DNA of 64,000 nucleotides from Chitinophagaceae bacterium PMP191F (lineage in GTDB: Bacteria > Bacteroidota > Bacteroidia > Chitinophagales > Chitinophagaceae), in assembly GCA_001302245.1 (NCBI GenBank), contig LGYU01000020.1:186001-250000 (forward strand), read 5' to 3'. Shown here one piece after another: positions 24,615 through 35,500 of this stretch. Both the position numbers and the translations under genes were made by a program. The notes under the pieces are model-generated. The model did not search any database, was not told where the DNA came from, and saw nothing but the letters and a program-made list of their open reading frames with translations. Position 1 is the stretch's first letter; every line of letters begins with the position of its first letter.

Positions 24615-27600
24615 TTACAATCCTATTCTTACACCCAGGGTAATGTTTCTGAACTGGGGATCAAGCCCGGTATCAATACCCTGAGAGAATACGCTGGGGG
24701 TTGAACTGAACTCCGGATCATACCCCTTGTATTTTGTTAGTGTAAGCAGGTTGTTTCCAATGGCATATACAGCAGCACTTTTTACAAAGCCGCCGGGTTT
24801 CAGGCCAAACGTGTATTGTATGGAAGCGGAGCGCAAACGGAAGTAAGAACCGTCTTCAATCCATCTGTCGCTGAAGCGGCTGTTGCCCATGGGATCGCCC
24901 CAGGTGGCTTTGGGTGTATTGGTTACCTGGCCATTGCCGCGCCACCTGTTGTTTACACTCACCAGTTGGTTTTCTACACCAGATACCGATTCCAGGCGAT
25001 AGCGCAGGTAATTGTATACATCATTGCCCTGGCTGAAGGTGAACAAAACATTCAACTCAAAACGGTTCCAGGTAATGCGGTTACTGAAACCACCTGTGAA
25101 AGCAGGATTGGGATTGCCGATCACTGTACGGTCATTCTCATCAATGATCTTGTTATTGTCGCGGTCTGTAAAACGGATATCACCACCCTTAAAGAAACTG
25201 TAAGAGCCGTCTGTATTCTTTTTCTGCAAACCGGAAGCAGCCGCTTCGGCATCGGTAGCAAATACACCATTGGTAGTATAACCGTAGAAACGTGCTGCAG
25301 CCTGTCCGTTGGCAGTAAGAATAGTGGCACCTGCATATTCAGTGGTAAACTGACCATTGGGTACAGCAATGATCTTGTTGCGGTAAGTGCCGGCATTGAT
25401 GGCTGCATCCCATTTTACTGAACGGCTGTTGATAATGCGGATACCCAGTGTAGCATCAATACCGGTATTCTGCATTTTGCCATTGTTGGTCAGTATGGTT
25501 TTAAAACCGGTGGTGGATGTAAGTGTTTCATAGACCAGCATGTGATCTGTTTTTGCCTGGTAGGCATCTATACTGAGACTTAAACGCTCATTCCACCAGG
25601 CAATATCAAGTCCTGCATTCAGTTTACGACTGGTTTCCCACTGTAATCCCGGATTGGCAATATTGGCGCGGACAAGTCCCTGTGCACCCAGTAGGTTCTG
25701 TGAAGCGTAGGTTTGTCTTGCGCTGTAGTTGCCAATATCATCATTGCCGGTAATGCTATAGGTAGCTCTTAATTTCAACAGGTTGATGGAAGAGCGGGCC
25801 ATAAAGTTTTCGGAAGAGATAAGCCATGCTGCACCTACTGAGGGCATCACAGGAAATTTATTGCCTCCAATGGTAATTCCATTGGGTGCCTGTTTACCGA
25901 AACGTGATGAACCGTCCATTGCTGCGTTGAAAGTGAAGAACAGTTTGCTTTTGTAAGTATATTCGGCATTCAGGTAAGTGCTCATCCAGTTCCAGTCTCC
26001 AACACCGCCACCTACCTGGCGCAACGCACCTACACCGGTTTGTACACTTACCAGGTCGTCTGTGGCAGAATTGAAGCCAAGTGCATAATCCTGTTCTGCT
26101 TTGTTTTTCTGGAAGCGGATACCAACACGTGCCGACAACCGGTTGCTGCGGTTGAAGGTTTTATTGTATTCCAGTCGTGTATCGTTGTAAATAGTGAATA
26201 ATCGTTTTACCTGTGTACCCATACGGCTGAAAGCAATTGCATTGGACAGTGTATCGTCGATAACACCTTTGCGGGGCACAAAGAAGTTTTCCCGCACCTT
26301 ATCGTATACCACACCGATCAGTGTGCTGGCATACAGCGATTTTGATATTTCATACCGGAAGCCAAATGAACCATAGAAACGATAGTACTTGTTATATGCC
26401 TGCATATTGCTGATGATCACAGAGGGATTGCTGATGCCCAGTGTATCACTGTCTGCCAGGTTGGGTGATACAATACCTGCACTATTTACTTCGTGGTCGG
26501 TCATAAATGGCGACTTTACCAGCGACAGGTACAGAGGGGCGGTTTTATCTGCAATACCCTGGTCTTTCAGTTTCTGTTCGTTGTAGGCAAAAGACAGGTT
26601 CGCTATACCGGTGAACTTTTTGGTGAAATTGAACTCCGCATTAAAACGGGTAGTGTACCTGGTAATATCTGTTTGTTTAATGATACCAGGATTACGCATG
26701 AAGCCCATGCTGAGGCCATAAGTGGCAATATTGTCACCGCCGGTTACTTTCAGAAAAATATTCTGACTGAGACTATTGCTCATCACTTTTTTCTGCCAGT
26801 CTGTATTGTAATGATAACGTGCGTATTCCGGGTTTTTAGGATCATCGTTCATATAAGGCTGTGCTGCGATCTGTGCAGCAGACATGCCTTTGCTCTGCAA
26901 CATTTCACTGAGATAAATGCGGTAATCATCTGCATTCATAACAGGCAGCCGCGCAGGTGTCATGTTGAAACCGGAATATACACCGAAGTCGATCTTTGTA
27001 GCCTGGCTTTTGGCCCTTGCTGTAGTGATAATGATGGCTCCATTGGCACCCTTGGTTCCATAAATGCTGGAAGCATCTTTCAGTACGGTAATGTTATCAA
27101 TATCCTTTACATCGATCAGTGCCAGCGGATTGGTGTAATTGTTGGCAATAATGCTTTCACCATAATCATTGGCATCAAAAAGCATATTGTCTACAATGAT
27201 CAACGGTTTGTTGGTAGCATATAATGAGTTAAACCCACGCAGGAAAAGATTGGCCCCAGCGCCCGGTGCACCGGAACGGCGTATGGCATTCAATCCTGCT
27301 ATTCTTCCCTGCAGCAGGGCATCCGGCAATTCCATAGGTTGTGTCCATGCAGCATTGACATTGTACTGGTTTACAGATTCCGTTACATTGCCTTTTGTTT
27401 TGGTACCAAACGGCAGGGTAACGGGTTCATGAAATGATTCATGTGCATCGTCCAGCAAAGCGATCTCAATACTGTTCCTGCCTTTAAGCGGTACACGACG
27501 CATATCATATCCTTCACCTTCAATGGTAACTGTAGCTGTAAATGCAGGCACTTTCAATCTGAAACGTCCATGGTCGTCAGTAATGGCTGCAGAGAAACCT

Positions 27601-27800
27601 TCCACGGAAATACGTGCGCCTGCCACGGGCTTACCGTCTGTGGCATCGGTAATGATACCGGTAACTGTAAGTACTTCGGGGGGCGTTTTAGTGATAGATA
27701 TGGTGTCTGGCTGTTTGTTCTGGGCCATCAGTGCATTGACTGTAAATAACATTACAGAAGCTGCAACTGCCCGGCCGATATATCTGTTTATTGTAAGCAT
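24615..27800 (-). CDS. SusC/RagA-family TonB-dependent outer-membrane transporter
   Basis: The 1061-aa protein has a signal peptide ending at ALMAQ, then a carboxypeptidase-regulatory-like domain (residues about 45-115, VTGIITDATDGKPVAGARIS). A plug domain follows (about 120-255, GRIAGLNAIRRSGAPGAGAN, LRGFNSLYATNKPLIIVDN, ITVLKDASSIYGTKGANGAI), and then a long beta-barrel ending RNITLGVRIGL. SusC transporters import oligosaccharides using TonB energy. It lies 22 bases after a FAS1 lipoprotein gene and 45 before its SusD. It is distinct in sequence from the second SusC in this row, so the pairs may take different fragments. Confidence 0.95.
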   Translation of the reverse strand: MLTINRYIGRAVAASVMLFTVNALMAQNKQPDTISITKTPPEVLTVTGIITDATDGKPVAGARISVEGFSAAITDDHGRFRLKVPAFTATVTIEGEGYDMRRVPLKGRNSIEIALLDDAHESFHEPVTLPFGTKTKGNVTESVNQYNVNAAWTQPMELPDALLQGRIAGLNAIRRSGAPGAGANLFLRGFNSLYATNKPLIIVDNMLFDANDYGESIIANNYTNPLALIDVKDIDNITVLKDASSIYGTKGANGAIIITTARAKSQATKIDFGVYSGFNMTPARLPVMNADDYRIYLSEMLQSKGMSAAQIAAQPYMNDDPKNPEYARYHYNTDWQKKVMSNSLSQNIFLKVTGGDNIATYGLSMGFMRNPGIIKQTDITRYTTRFNAEFNFTKKFTGIANLSFAYNEQKLKDQGIADKTAPLYLSLVKSPFMTDHEVNSAGIVSPNLADSDTLGISNPSVIISNMQAYNKYYRFYGSFGFRYEISKSLYASTLIGVVYDKVRENFFVPRKGVIDDTLSNAIAFSRMGTQVKRLFTIYNDTRLEYNKTFNRSNRLSARVGIRFQKNKAEQDYALGFNSATDDLVSVQTGVGALRQVGGGVGDWNWMSTYLNAEYTYKSKLFFTFNAAMDGSSRFGKQAPNGITIGGNKFPVMPSVGAAWLISSENFMARSSINLLKLRATYSITGNDDIGNYSARQTYASQNLLGAQGLVRANIANPGLQWETSRKLNAGLDIAWWNERLSLSIDAYQAKTDHMLVYETLTSTTGFKTILTNNGKMQNTGIDATLGIRIINSRSVKWDAAINAGTYRNKIIAVPNGQFTTEYAGATILTANGQAAARFYGYTTNGVFATDAEAAASGLQKKNTDGSYSFFKGGDIRFTDRDNNKIIDENDRTVIGNPNPAFTGGFSNRITWNRFELNVLFTFSQGNDVYNYLRYRLESVSGVENQLVSVNNRWRGNGQVTNTPKATWGDPMGNSRFSDRWIEDGSYFRLRSASIQYTFGLKPGGFVKSAAVYAIGNNLLTLTKYKGYDPEFSSTPSVFSQGIDTGLDPQFRNITLGVRIGL

Positions 27801-27822
27801 GTTTTGAAAAGCAGTTAATTGG

Positions 27823-29268
27823 TTATAACACGGGTTCTATCCTGATGTAATCACATACCAGCGGATTGGCTGTTGCAGTGGTACTGTTGGCGGCTGTTAA
27901 ATACAGGTTCAGTATCGGTGTATAGGCTGATAATGTGAACTCTCCCAGCAACACCTCGTTATAATTGTTCAGTGTTACTGTAACGTAGGGTAGTATATTA
28001 GAATCGTATGTGCCAATACCCAGTTTCTGTGTAAACGTGCTGGTGAGCCCATTGATATTGTCGTGTACTGCCACCCAATATGCGCGGTATTTCATGGAAG
28101 GCGCATTGGTAATGCGATAACCAAGATTGAATAAAGCCAGCCCGTGGTTATATACAAGCACATCCCTGAAGTTTTTACCGGTTACGGGGTTGTATTTATC
28201 ACGGAAATAAGTAACGCTTCTTCTGTCTGCACTGGATGAACGATAGTTCTCTGCCTCTATAATATACTGTTTGAATTTATGTTTAGGCGTTACTGCCAGT
28301 TTGCTCATAATATGCACAATGCCATTACTGGTTTTGATACTCTGAACAATGGCGGGTTTCTCTACGCCCACTTTGGTCTCAAATCTTGAAAGTACGGTGT
28401 CAGGAATATTGCCTGCTGTATATACGCCAGGTACTGCAAAGTCCTTTACAACTTCCCACGAAGCCAGGTTGGTAGTGCTATCAGTAGTACCGGTAGCGAA
28501 GTAGGGTTTATATTTTAATACTTCTGCGTCCCATGCAGCATCTGCCAGTATAAAGAATGTATACTGACCGCTTTCCCTGCGCAGGTCGTATACATTCAGC
28601 CAGAAAGTATTACTGCGTACAGAATCTGTTCCGGGTTTGTATATGGGTTTACCGCTGGTAGGGTCAACACCGGTTTGTACAGCATTGGTGGCATCAAAAA
28701 TATTGCGGTACAGTGATTGAAGATAAGCTTTCTGTTTAGCAGGTATCTGTGTGTTGCTTTCCATTACTTCCCAGATGTTGGGCAGTACCGGCATCATTTT
28801 ATCTATTACCTGCAATACGCCGTTTTTAGCATATTGATCTGCTGTAACAATATTGGCATCTTCAAAGGTTTTACCCAGCATATTGTTGTATTTACCACTC
28901 AGCATGGACAACCGCAATTGAGAGGTTGCCTGCGTGGTGTAGTACGACTGGGTAGTGATATGGTTCAGTACAAACTGGCTCAGTTTCGCAGAATCGTTCA
29001 CAATGGCGGCATCCAGTGTTGCAAGCGCATTGTTGGTAGGCGCAAACACGGTGAACGTTTTGGAAGATGCGATCAACTGGTCTTTCCCTGATCTGGTAAG
29101 TAATTCAGCAAACTTTGTCAGGTTACTGTTCTCCGAAATCAGTTGAAACAGGTTTTTGTCTACCGCATTGTCCGTAATGGCATTGTGATCCTGCCATTTT
29201 TTGCAACCCGAGAACAACAGCCCTGTTGCAGCAAGGGTTAGCAGTGAGTGGAATATTTTATTGTGCAT
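27823..29268 (-). CDS. Fasciclin (FAS1)-domain lipoprotein with C-terminal beta-rich domain
   Basis: The 481-aa protein is a lipoprotein (lipobox FSGC, Cys 22). Residues about 38-165 are a FAS1 domain: TFTVFAPTNNALATLD is the first conserved box, LSQFVLNHITTQSYYT and NGVLQVIDKMMPVLPN the later ones. A second, more divergent FAS1-like unit spans about 165-335 and ends NGIVHIMSKLAVTP. The last 140 residues (from KQYIIEAENYRSS) look like a beta-sandwich similar in feel to carbohydrate-binding modules, but no family is certain. It lies between another FAS1 gene and a SusC gene with short gaps, in the place usually held by SusE/F-type proteins. Surface glycan binding is inferred. Confidence 0.85.
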   Translation of the reverse strand: MHNKIFHSLLTLAATGLLFSGCKKWQDHNAITDNAVDKNLFQLISENSNLTKFAELLTRSGKDQLIASSKTFTVFAPTNNALATLDAAIVNDSAKLSQFVLNHITTQSYYTTQATSQLRLSMLSGKYNNMLGKTFEDANIVTADQYAKNGVLQVIDKMMPVLPNIWEVMESNTQIPAKQKAYLQSLYRNIFDATNAVQTGVDPTSGKPIYKPGTDSVRSNTFWLNVYDLRRESGQYTFFILADAAWDAEVLKYKPYFATGTTDSTTNLASWEVVKDFAVPGVYTAGNIPDTVLSRFETKVGVEKPAIVQSIKTSNGIVHIMSKLAVTPKHKFKQYIIEAENYRSSSADRRSVTYFRDKYNPVTGKNFRDVLVYNHGLALFNLGYRITNAPSMKYRAYWVAVHDNINGLTSTFTQKLGIGTYDSNILPYVTVTLNNYNEVLLGEFTLSAYTPILNLYLTAANSTTATANPLVCDYIRIEPVL

Positions 29269-29328
29269 TACTCTTGTTTAATGAAATGAAAGTTCCGGAG
29301 GTACTTATACCCCGATTGTCATATTGCC

Positions 29329-31005
29329 TTACTGGTAAATCTTGGTTCCATCCTGTCTGAAACGTGGCAGGACCTGGTTCTGATCAACCGGTATAAAATG
29401 AACCATATCGATATGGTTGGCTGCGTTGGTACCGGAAATGGGTTCAATGCGGAGTTTCTGCCGCTGTGTGGTAGTAATATCAATAGTGCCCACCATTCTG
29501 CCGGCAAAGTATCCTGCGCTGGTAGACTCAGTATAGCGTTTCCAGCCAATAGATTCCAGTTCTGCATCTGTGCCGGATGGTCTGAATTCTGCCAGGTTTA
29601 CCGGGCGTTGCATCAACTCGCCATTTACACGAACGTTGCAGGTAACGGCATTGCGCGTACGATAACATACCCAAACCTTGTAGCGGCCTTTAATAACAAC
29701 AGGTGTAGTGAATTCAAACCAGGTAGCTCTGTTGGGACCTCCCAACGGAATGGTGATCACGTCATAATTCACTGCATAATTGGTAACCGAGCCGGTAGAA
29801 CTGTATTCGTAGGTCAGGAAGTTACTGGCTGCTTTATATTCCCAGTTGATGTCTTTGATCTGCACGTCCAGTTCATTCTGGCGGGTGAAGGTGTAGGTTT
29901 GTTTTTTGTAATAAGCTGGCAGTTTCATGATCTCAGTAAAGGCCGACAGATCCCAGTAAACAGGAGCCGGTTTACGGAACTTGAGGGTAAAGTGCGCTTC
30001 TGCATTGTGCCATACGCCATTGGTAGCAGCATTGTCGCTGGTGCTACGGGTGAGCTTGATGCCTTTTTCCAGTATACCATCAAATACATCTTCATTTACG
30101 ATCACGTCCTGGTTGATCAGTTGGGTACTGATCACTTCCTGTGGTTGTAATGTCTGGTGAGAAGAGGCATTGATAATATCGCCCAGGAATTTTACTCCGC
30201 TCAGAATGTGATAGGCCATGTACATGTGCAGGCTATCGTTGGTATTGGCAGGATTGCCGGTATTGGAATACCTTGCTTTCAATGCAGCATAGCTGGCAAT
30301 GCCGCTATCGGCCAGTGCCTTGTTGCTTTCTGCAATTACCGTCATCCATCTTTTCGTAGTGTCGGGATCTACTGTATTGAGCAATGTGTAATAGCCGGTT
30401 GCTTTCATGGCTTCCACAAAAATAGAATAGGAGGGATTGCTTTCCAGTTGCTGTGCGATGGTTTTGTTTGAAGGTACCAGCATGTGATCAATAACATGGA
30501 TAAACCCATTACCTACTTTCACATTTGACTGCACTACAGCAGCCTGCCTGTTTACGATATAGCTGGAGTTGCCGTTTTCATAAGTAATACCTGTAATCAG
30601 GAACTGGCTTTGCATGGTGGGTACAGGAAGTCTTCCGTCTTTAAAGGAACCGGAAGTAACCGTATCACCCAGCAGGTGAAATTTCACCAGTTCTTTCAGT
30701 GTATTGATGTCTGCCGCATCAACTGAGGCCAGGTTATTGGCAGTCAGCCACAGTTTTACGCCCGTATTGGTAGGGGCAAAACAGGTGTATGCGCCATAGG
30801 CGTTCAGGAAATCGCTGGTTTCGGTTCTGTCAAGAATTTTACGGAATAGAGAAAATGAATCAATGTGTTTGTCAAGATATCCTACGATGTTTACATCGTC
30901 GGTGGTATTGATTTTATATTCCTGTTTTTTACAGCCGGCTATGTATGTTCCAGCCAGCAGCAAAGTGCAGATGCTGATAATAACATGAAGGTTTTTGATG
31001 TTCAT
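29329..31005 (-). CDS. Two-FAS1-domain lipoprotein with C-terminal ligand-binding-like domain
   Basis: The 558-aa product has a lipobox at IAGC (Cys 25). FAS1 unit one is at about residues 40-180 (YTCFAPTNTGVKLWL, NGFIHVIDHMLVPS). Unit two is at about 185-345 (SIFVEAMKATGYYTLLNTVD). The C-terminal 200 residues contain NRATWFEFTTPVVIKGRYKVW, VTCNVRVNGELMQRPVNL and LRIEPISGTNAANHIDMVHF, a pattern like CBM6-type beta-sandwiches in which a final strand reads IDMVHFxP. It starts 14 bases after the SusD stop, so it is tightly tied to that pair. The likely role is capture of pectic glycan at the cell surface. Confidence 0.87.
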   Translation of the reverse strand: MNIKNLHVIISICTLLLAGTYIAGCKKQEYKINTTDDVNIVGYLDKHIDSFSLFRKILDRTETSDFLNAYGAYTCFAPTNTGVKLWLTANNLASVDAADINTLKELVKFHLLGDTVTSGSFKDGRLPVPTMQSQFLITGITYENGNSSYIVNRQAAVVQSNVKVGNGFIHVIDHMLVPSNKTIAQQLESNPSYSIFVEAMKATGYYTLLNTVDPDTTKRWMTVIAESNKALADSGIASYAALKARYSNTGNPANTNDSLHMYMAYHILSGVKFLGDIINASSHQTLQPQEVISTQLINQDVIVNEDVFDGILEKGIKLTRSTSDNAATNGVWHNAEAHFTLKFRKPAPVYWDLSAFTEIMKLPAYYKKQTYTFTRQNELDVQIKDINWEYKAASNFLTYEYSSTGSVTNYAVNYDVITIPLGGPNRATWFEFTTPVVIKGRYKVWVCYRTRNAVTCNVRVNGELMQRPVNLAEFRPSGTDAELESIGWKRYTESTSAGYFAGRMVGTIDITTTQRQKLRIEPISGTNAANHIDMVHFIPVDQNQVLPRFRQDGTKIYQ

Positions 31006-31019
31006 AACTGCTGTATTAA

Positions 31020-32510
31020 TTATTTATAAAAAGGATTCTGTTCTAAAAGCTTGTTGGTCTGTATTTCGGTATAATAGATAGGTAAGTAGTGACTGTTTTT
31101 GTCTTTCAGCTTACCAAATGCTACCTGTTGTCTGTCTGCCGGAATACTGATGGCAGCCATGGCCAGCATAGAGCTCATGTCTATATAATTATTGCGTTTG
31201 CTGGTCCTCAATACATCATACCAGCGTTTGCCTTCAAATGCAAATTCCCTTTGTCTTTCTTCCAGGATGAATGCTGTCATAGCGCTTTTATTGGTACTGT
31301 CCATGGGTTTAAGTTCGAGGGCATTGGCGCGGTTGCGGATGGTCTTTACCAGGCGGGAGGCTTCCAGTGGTTGATCCAGTTGATTGATCGCTTCTGCTTT
31401 CATCAGCAGTATCTCTGCATAGCGGTAAAAGATCCAGTGAGCATACGACTGTTCAAGCGATCTCATTACATCACCGGTGTTATCGGCACCTACATATTTC
31501 CAGATGGTAAAGTCAGTGCCGCGGAAGGATGCTTTGTCGCCACGTTTATCAACCTGTGGTACAGTATTCACCAGGTCAATACCATATACCTGCTCGCCAA
31601 TATGAGCTGCGGCGCCCCATCTTTTGCTGGCAGGCACATGCATGCTGAAGAAGGGATTGAGTTTTTGTGCATCGTATTGCAATTCAAAAATGCTTTCTGC
31701 TGAATTGCCGTTGTAGAAAATACTGAAGAAGAAATTATCGCCGGTTACCAGTCCAAAGTTTCCGGAGTTGATGATCTTATCGCATTGTGTTACACAGTCT
31801 GTATATTTTTCCATCCACAGGTACACGTCTGCCAGTATGGCTTCGGCGGTATAACGGGTTACGCGACCTTTGTCTTTGTTTGCATTGTTGTAAGTAAGTG
31901 GCAGATCCGGTTCAGCGCTTTTTAGGTCTGCTACTATCTGTTGCAGTACGGAATCTTTGGATGATTTACCTACCACGATCAGGTCCTGGTCGCTCTGGGT
32001 GGCTGTTAATTTAAGTGGAACATCACCAAAACTGCGAACCAGGTAAAAGTACAGTAGCGCGCGTAGTGTTTTTGCCTCTGCAATGCCCCTGTTCAGTTGT
32101 TCCTGGGTGTAGGTATTATCACGCTGCAGAACAGCAGGTGCGCCTGCAATGACCGTGTTGCAATAGTTGATGGACTGATAAAATGAACGCCAGTTGACAA
32201 ATGAATTGGTGGCCAGCATATTCAGGTTCACCATATCCTGTTCGTCCTGGCTGGCCCTGAAGGCCGGCGTTACCATATCGCCGCGCCCTTCTCCCCAGAT
32301 AAAGAAATATTCTGTTAATGCGCGGTCATTGTTGGTGCTGCCCATCATGGAAGCATATATGCCGGTAACGGCTGATTCCACCTGTTCTTTTGTTTGCCAG
32401 AATTTATCACCCACAATGCCATCCTGGGGTTTAAGGTCGAGCCATTTTTTGCAGGAACCCAGCTGGCCCGCTGCTATGATGGTAAGTATGTATATAAAAC
32501 CTTTTTTCAT
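31020..32510 (-). CDS. SusD/RagB-family outer-membrane lipoprotein
   Basis: The 496-aa lipoprotein has lipobox LGSC (Cys 20) and the usual KKWLDLKPQDGIVGDKFW opening. Typical elements follow: AEAKTLRALLYFYLVRSFGDVPL, YTAEAILADVYLWMEKYTDC, YRYAEILLMKAEAINQL and EERQREFAFEGKRWYDVLR, ending YLPIYYTEIQTNKLLEQNPFY. These are the canonical SusD helices and C-terminal motif, so this is a closer match to the family than the second SusD in the row. It pairs with the SusC encoded 42 bases upstream. Confidence 0.96.
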   Translation of the reverse strand: MKKGFIYILTIIAAGQLGSCKKWLDLKPQDGIVGDKFWQTKEQVESAVTGIYASMMGSTNNDRALTEYFFIWGEGRGDMVTPAFRASQDEQDMVNLNMLATNSFVNWRSFYQSINYCNTVIAGAPAVLQRDNTYTQEQLNRGIAEAKTLRALLYFYLVRSFGDVPLKLTATQSDQDLIVVGKSSKDSVLQQIVADLKSAEPDLPLTYNNANKDKGRVTRYTAEAILADVYLWMEKYTDCVTQCDKIINSGNFGLVTGDNFFFSIFYNGNSAESIFELQYDAQKLNPFFSMHVPASKRWGAAAHIGEQVYGIDLVNTVPQVDKRGDKASFRGTDFTIWKYVGADNTGDVMRSLEQSYAHWIFYRYAEILLMKAEAINQLDQPLEASRLVKTIRNRANALELKPMDSTNKSAMTAFILEERQREFAFEGKRWYDVLRTSKRNNYIDMSSMLAMAAISIPADRQQVAFGKLKDKNSHYLPIYYTEIQTNKLLEQNPFYK

Positions 32511-32552
32511 TATTGTTATAAGTTCGTTGTAATGAATGTTGATTGCCTGTAT

Positions 32553-35500
32553 TTAGAATCCTGCTACCAGGCCCAGCGTATAGATCCTGGAAGGAGGCGT
32601 CATTGAATAATCGGTAGCCACACGGAACGGGTCTGAACCACGTGTACTTACTTCTGGGTCCTGCCCGGTGTATTTGGTCCAGGTGTACAGGTTTTCTGCT
32701 GTGATATAAGCACTCAGTGATTTCATTTTGAGTTTGCTGATGGCTTTCGGGGTAAAGTTGTAACGCAACGTAATGGTGCGGAAACGCAGGAATGATGCAT
32801 CTTCCACATAGCGGTCACTGGCCAGCCAGTTATAACCACCGCCTATCACAGCACGCGGTATATCTGTTACATCCCCTTCTTTACGCCAGCGACGCAGTAC
32901 GGCAGTGCTCTGGTTATCGAAGCCATACATGCTGGTAGTGCTCATCTTGGTAGCATTCACAATCTGGTAACCATAACGGAAGTTGAAGAAAGATGTAAGC
33001 TTTATATTCTTATAAGTGATGGAAGGACCGAAACCACCTGTCAGTTTGGGATTACCATTGCCCAGGTATACCACATCCATATAGTTGATGGTACCATCGT
33101 GGTTAACATCTTCATACATCGCATCACCCGGCTGGAAAGTATAATCAACTGTAGGATAGTTAAAACGCATATATACAGTTTGTCCATTGGGCCCGATAAT
33201 GGGTTTGCCATTGGCACCGGTTGCTACGGTAGCCGCTTTGTCTTTATATACACCTTTGTATTTGTAACCATAGAAAGAGCCAAAAGGATTGTCAACCTGC
33301 AGCAAACGCAGGTAATCTCCGTTCACACCAACGTTTCCTTTGTTATTAGGATAGAACTCTGAAATAGAGCGGATGATATTCTGATTGCGTGAAAAATTGA
33401 AATCAAAACCGATGGTGACGTTCTTATTGCGGTAAGGAACGGTCCACACGGCTACTTCCCATCCCTGGTTGTCCATAGTACCAATGTTCATGTTCACCGA
33501 ACTGAAACCTGTAAACGAAGGAATGCTCAATGCGTCAAAGTACAGGTTCTTGGTACGGTTGCGGTATACGTCTATGTCAGAACGGATGCGGCCTTTGAAC
33601 ATGGTAAGACTCAAGCCGAGGTTATAACCATGAATGGTTTCCCAGCGTAGGTTTTTCAGTTCCATACTGGATGGGTATACAGCACTTTGTCCCATATAGC
33701 TCCAGGTATACGTGTTGAACGTATTGTAAAAAGAATAATCGTAACGCGGTGCATTACCACTCTGTGCATAACTGGCCCTGAAACTCAGGTCATCCAGTTT
33801 GGGGATCTTTTTGAAAAAGAACTCGTCAGAGATACGCCAGCGTAAAGAAGCTCCGGGAAACAAGCCATAGCGATACGCAGGACCGAAACGGGAGTTGCCA
33901 TCACCACGTAAGGTCGCTTCTAAAATATACCTGTCTTTATAGCTGTAGTGTGCAACGATCACAGCACCTATAGATCTTGTTTGTGTAATGCGTGAAATGG
34001 CAGATAACTCCTGGTTTTGTGTGCGTGAAGCCGCAGCAGGATCTACCAGTAATGAAGAGGCTGTATTGGAGGTCATGATCTCCTGGTTCACTGCTTTAAA
34101 GTCGCTGGTAAAGATGTTCAGGTAGCTGGAAAACTCGTGATCAGGATTTTTAAAATGCGGGGTATAGGCCACATTGGTTTTGGTAGTTACGCTGAACAGG
34201 TCAATATCGCCATCATAGGCCCTGTTCACAACTGTTTCAGTATTGGGTCTTCCGGTAGCGATCTGTGGCAGGAAGCTGGCATTTTTGGTGTTGTTGATAT
34301 CGAATTGTACATCAAATGAAGCACGCAATACATTTTTTTTGATGGTATAGTCCAGTTGAAAACGGGGTACCACTCTTTCGCCCAGTACGCTGAATTTGGC
34401 CTGTGATGCCATGGCTACCGGGTTGTAAATACGGCTGTATTGTCCCTGTACATTCGATGCGGGTGAAAAGAAGTTGGGTGTTAAATTGCCCAGCTCATCA
34501 TATTCAAACACACTCATATTGGGCATTTTCAGATATGCTACGTTGCGGATGGCGCCTTCATTGGTGCTGAGGTAGTTCCTGTTCTGATCAGTATGGGTAT
34601 AGGCAATACTGGTGAAGATCTTCAGTTTGGCAGAAACCGTATAATCAAGGTTGATACGTGTGTTGATACGTTTCAGATCAGTACCCAGTGTAGTACCTAC
34701 CTGGTCAAAATAGCCGATAGAAGCAAAGTATTTGGCTTTTTCGCCACCGCCACTCATGGATACTGTATGATCCTGCAGTATACCTCTGCGGCTGATGGCA
34801 TTTATCCAGTTGGTATTGTTGCTGTAATTGTAATACCAGTAAGGGTCGTTGGGGTCGTAGTTGAATTCGCGAACGGTCTGGCTGTTCAGCGTAGTACCCA
34901 TGCGGTTGATAAATGCTTCGGGAATCAGTGTGGAATACTGATCGCCGTTCAGCATCGGAATAGCACCGGGCAGCTTGGAGGTAGAACCTTTGAACGTGTA
35001 GGAGATGCTGGGCTTTCCTCTTGTGCCTCTTTTGGTAGTGATCAGCAGTACACCATTGGCTGCGCGGCTTCCCCATACGGCCGTGGCAGCGGCATCTTTC
35101 AGTACAGTGATATCTTTGATATCAGCAGGAGAAATGTTCAGCAATTGTGCATATCCCTGTTCATCGGCCGTACCGAAGTTAAAATCACTGGGAATATCTG
35201 TTTCGTAAGGCATACCATCAACCACGATCAATGGGTTGCCGGTAGAGTTGATGGATGATATACCACGTATACGGATATTCATAGCAGCACCCGGGTCACC
35301 ACTGGTAGCAGTGATGTCCACACCAGCCATACGGCCCTGCAGCGCCTGGTCAATACTGGCCGCCTGCATTTCTTCCACATCTTTGGCATTGATCTTCGAC
35401 ACGGCAGTCGTCAGGTTTCTTTCGGCAGTCTGCCCCATACCATTATCAATTTTCTTCGACGCAATTACTATAGCCTCTTCCATATCAGAGTTGGCACCTT

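Noticed and set aside
24816-27749. Several long + strand open frames opposite the SusC/SusD genes (for example 24816-25421 and 26493-27224)
   Set aside because: They are antisense shadows of a clear SusC coding sequence and show no family motifs, signal peptides or protein-like composition.
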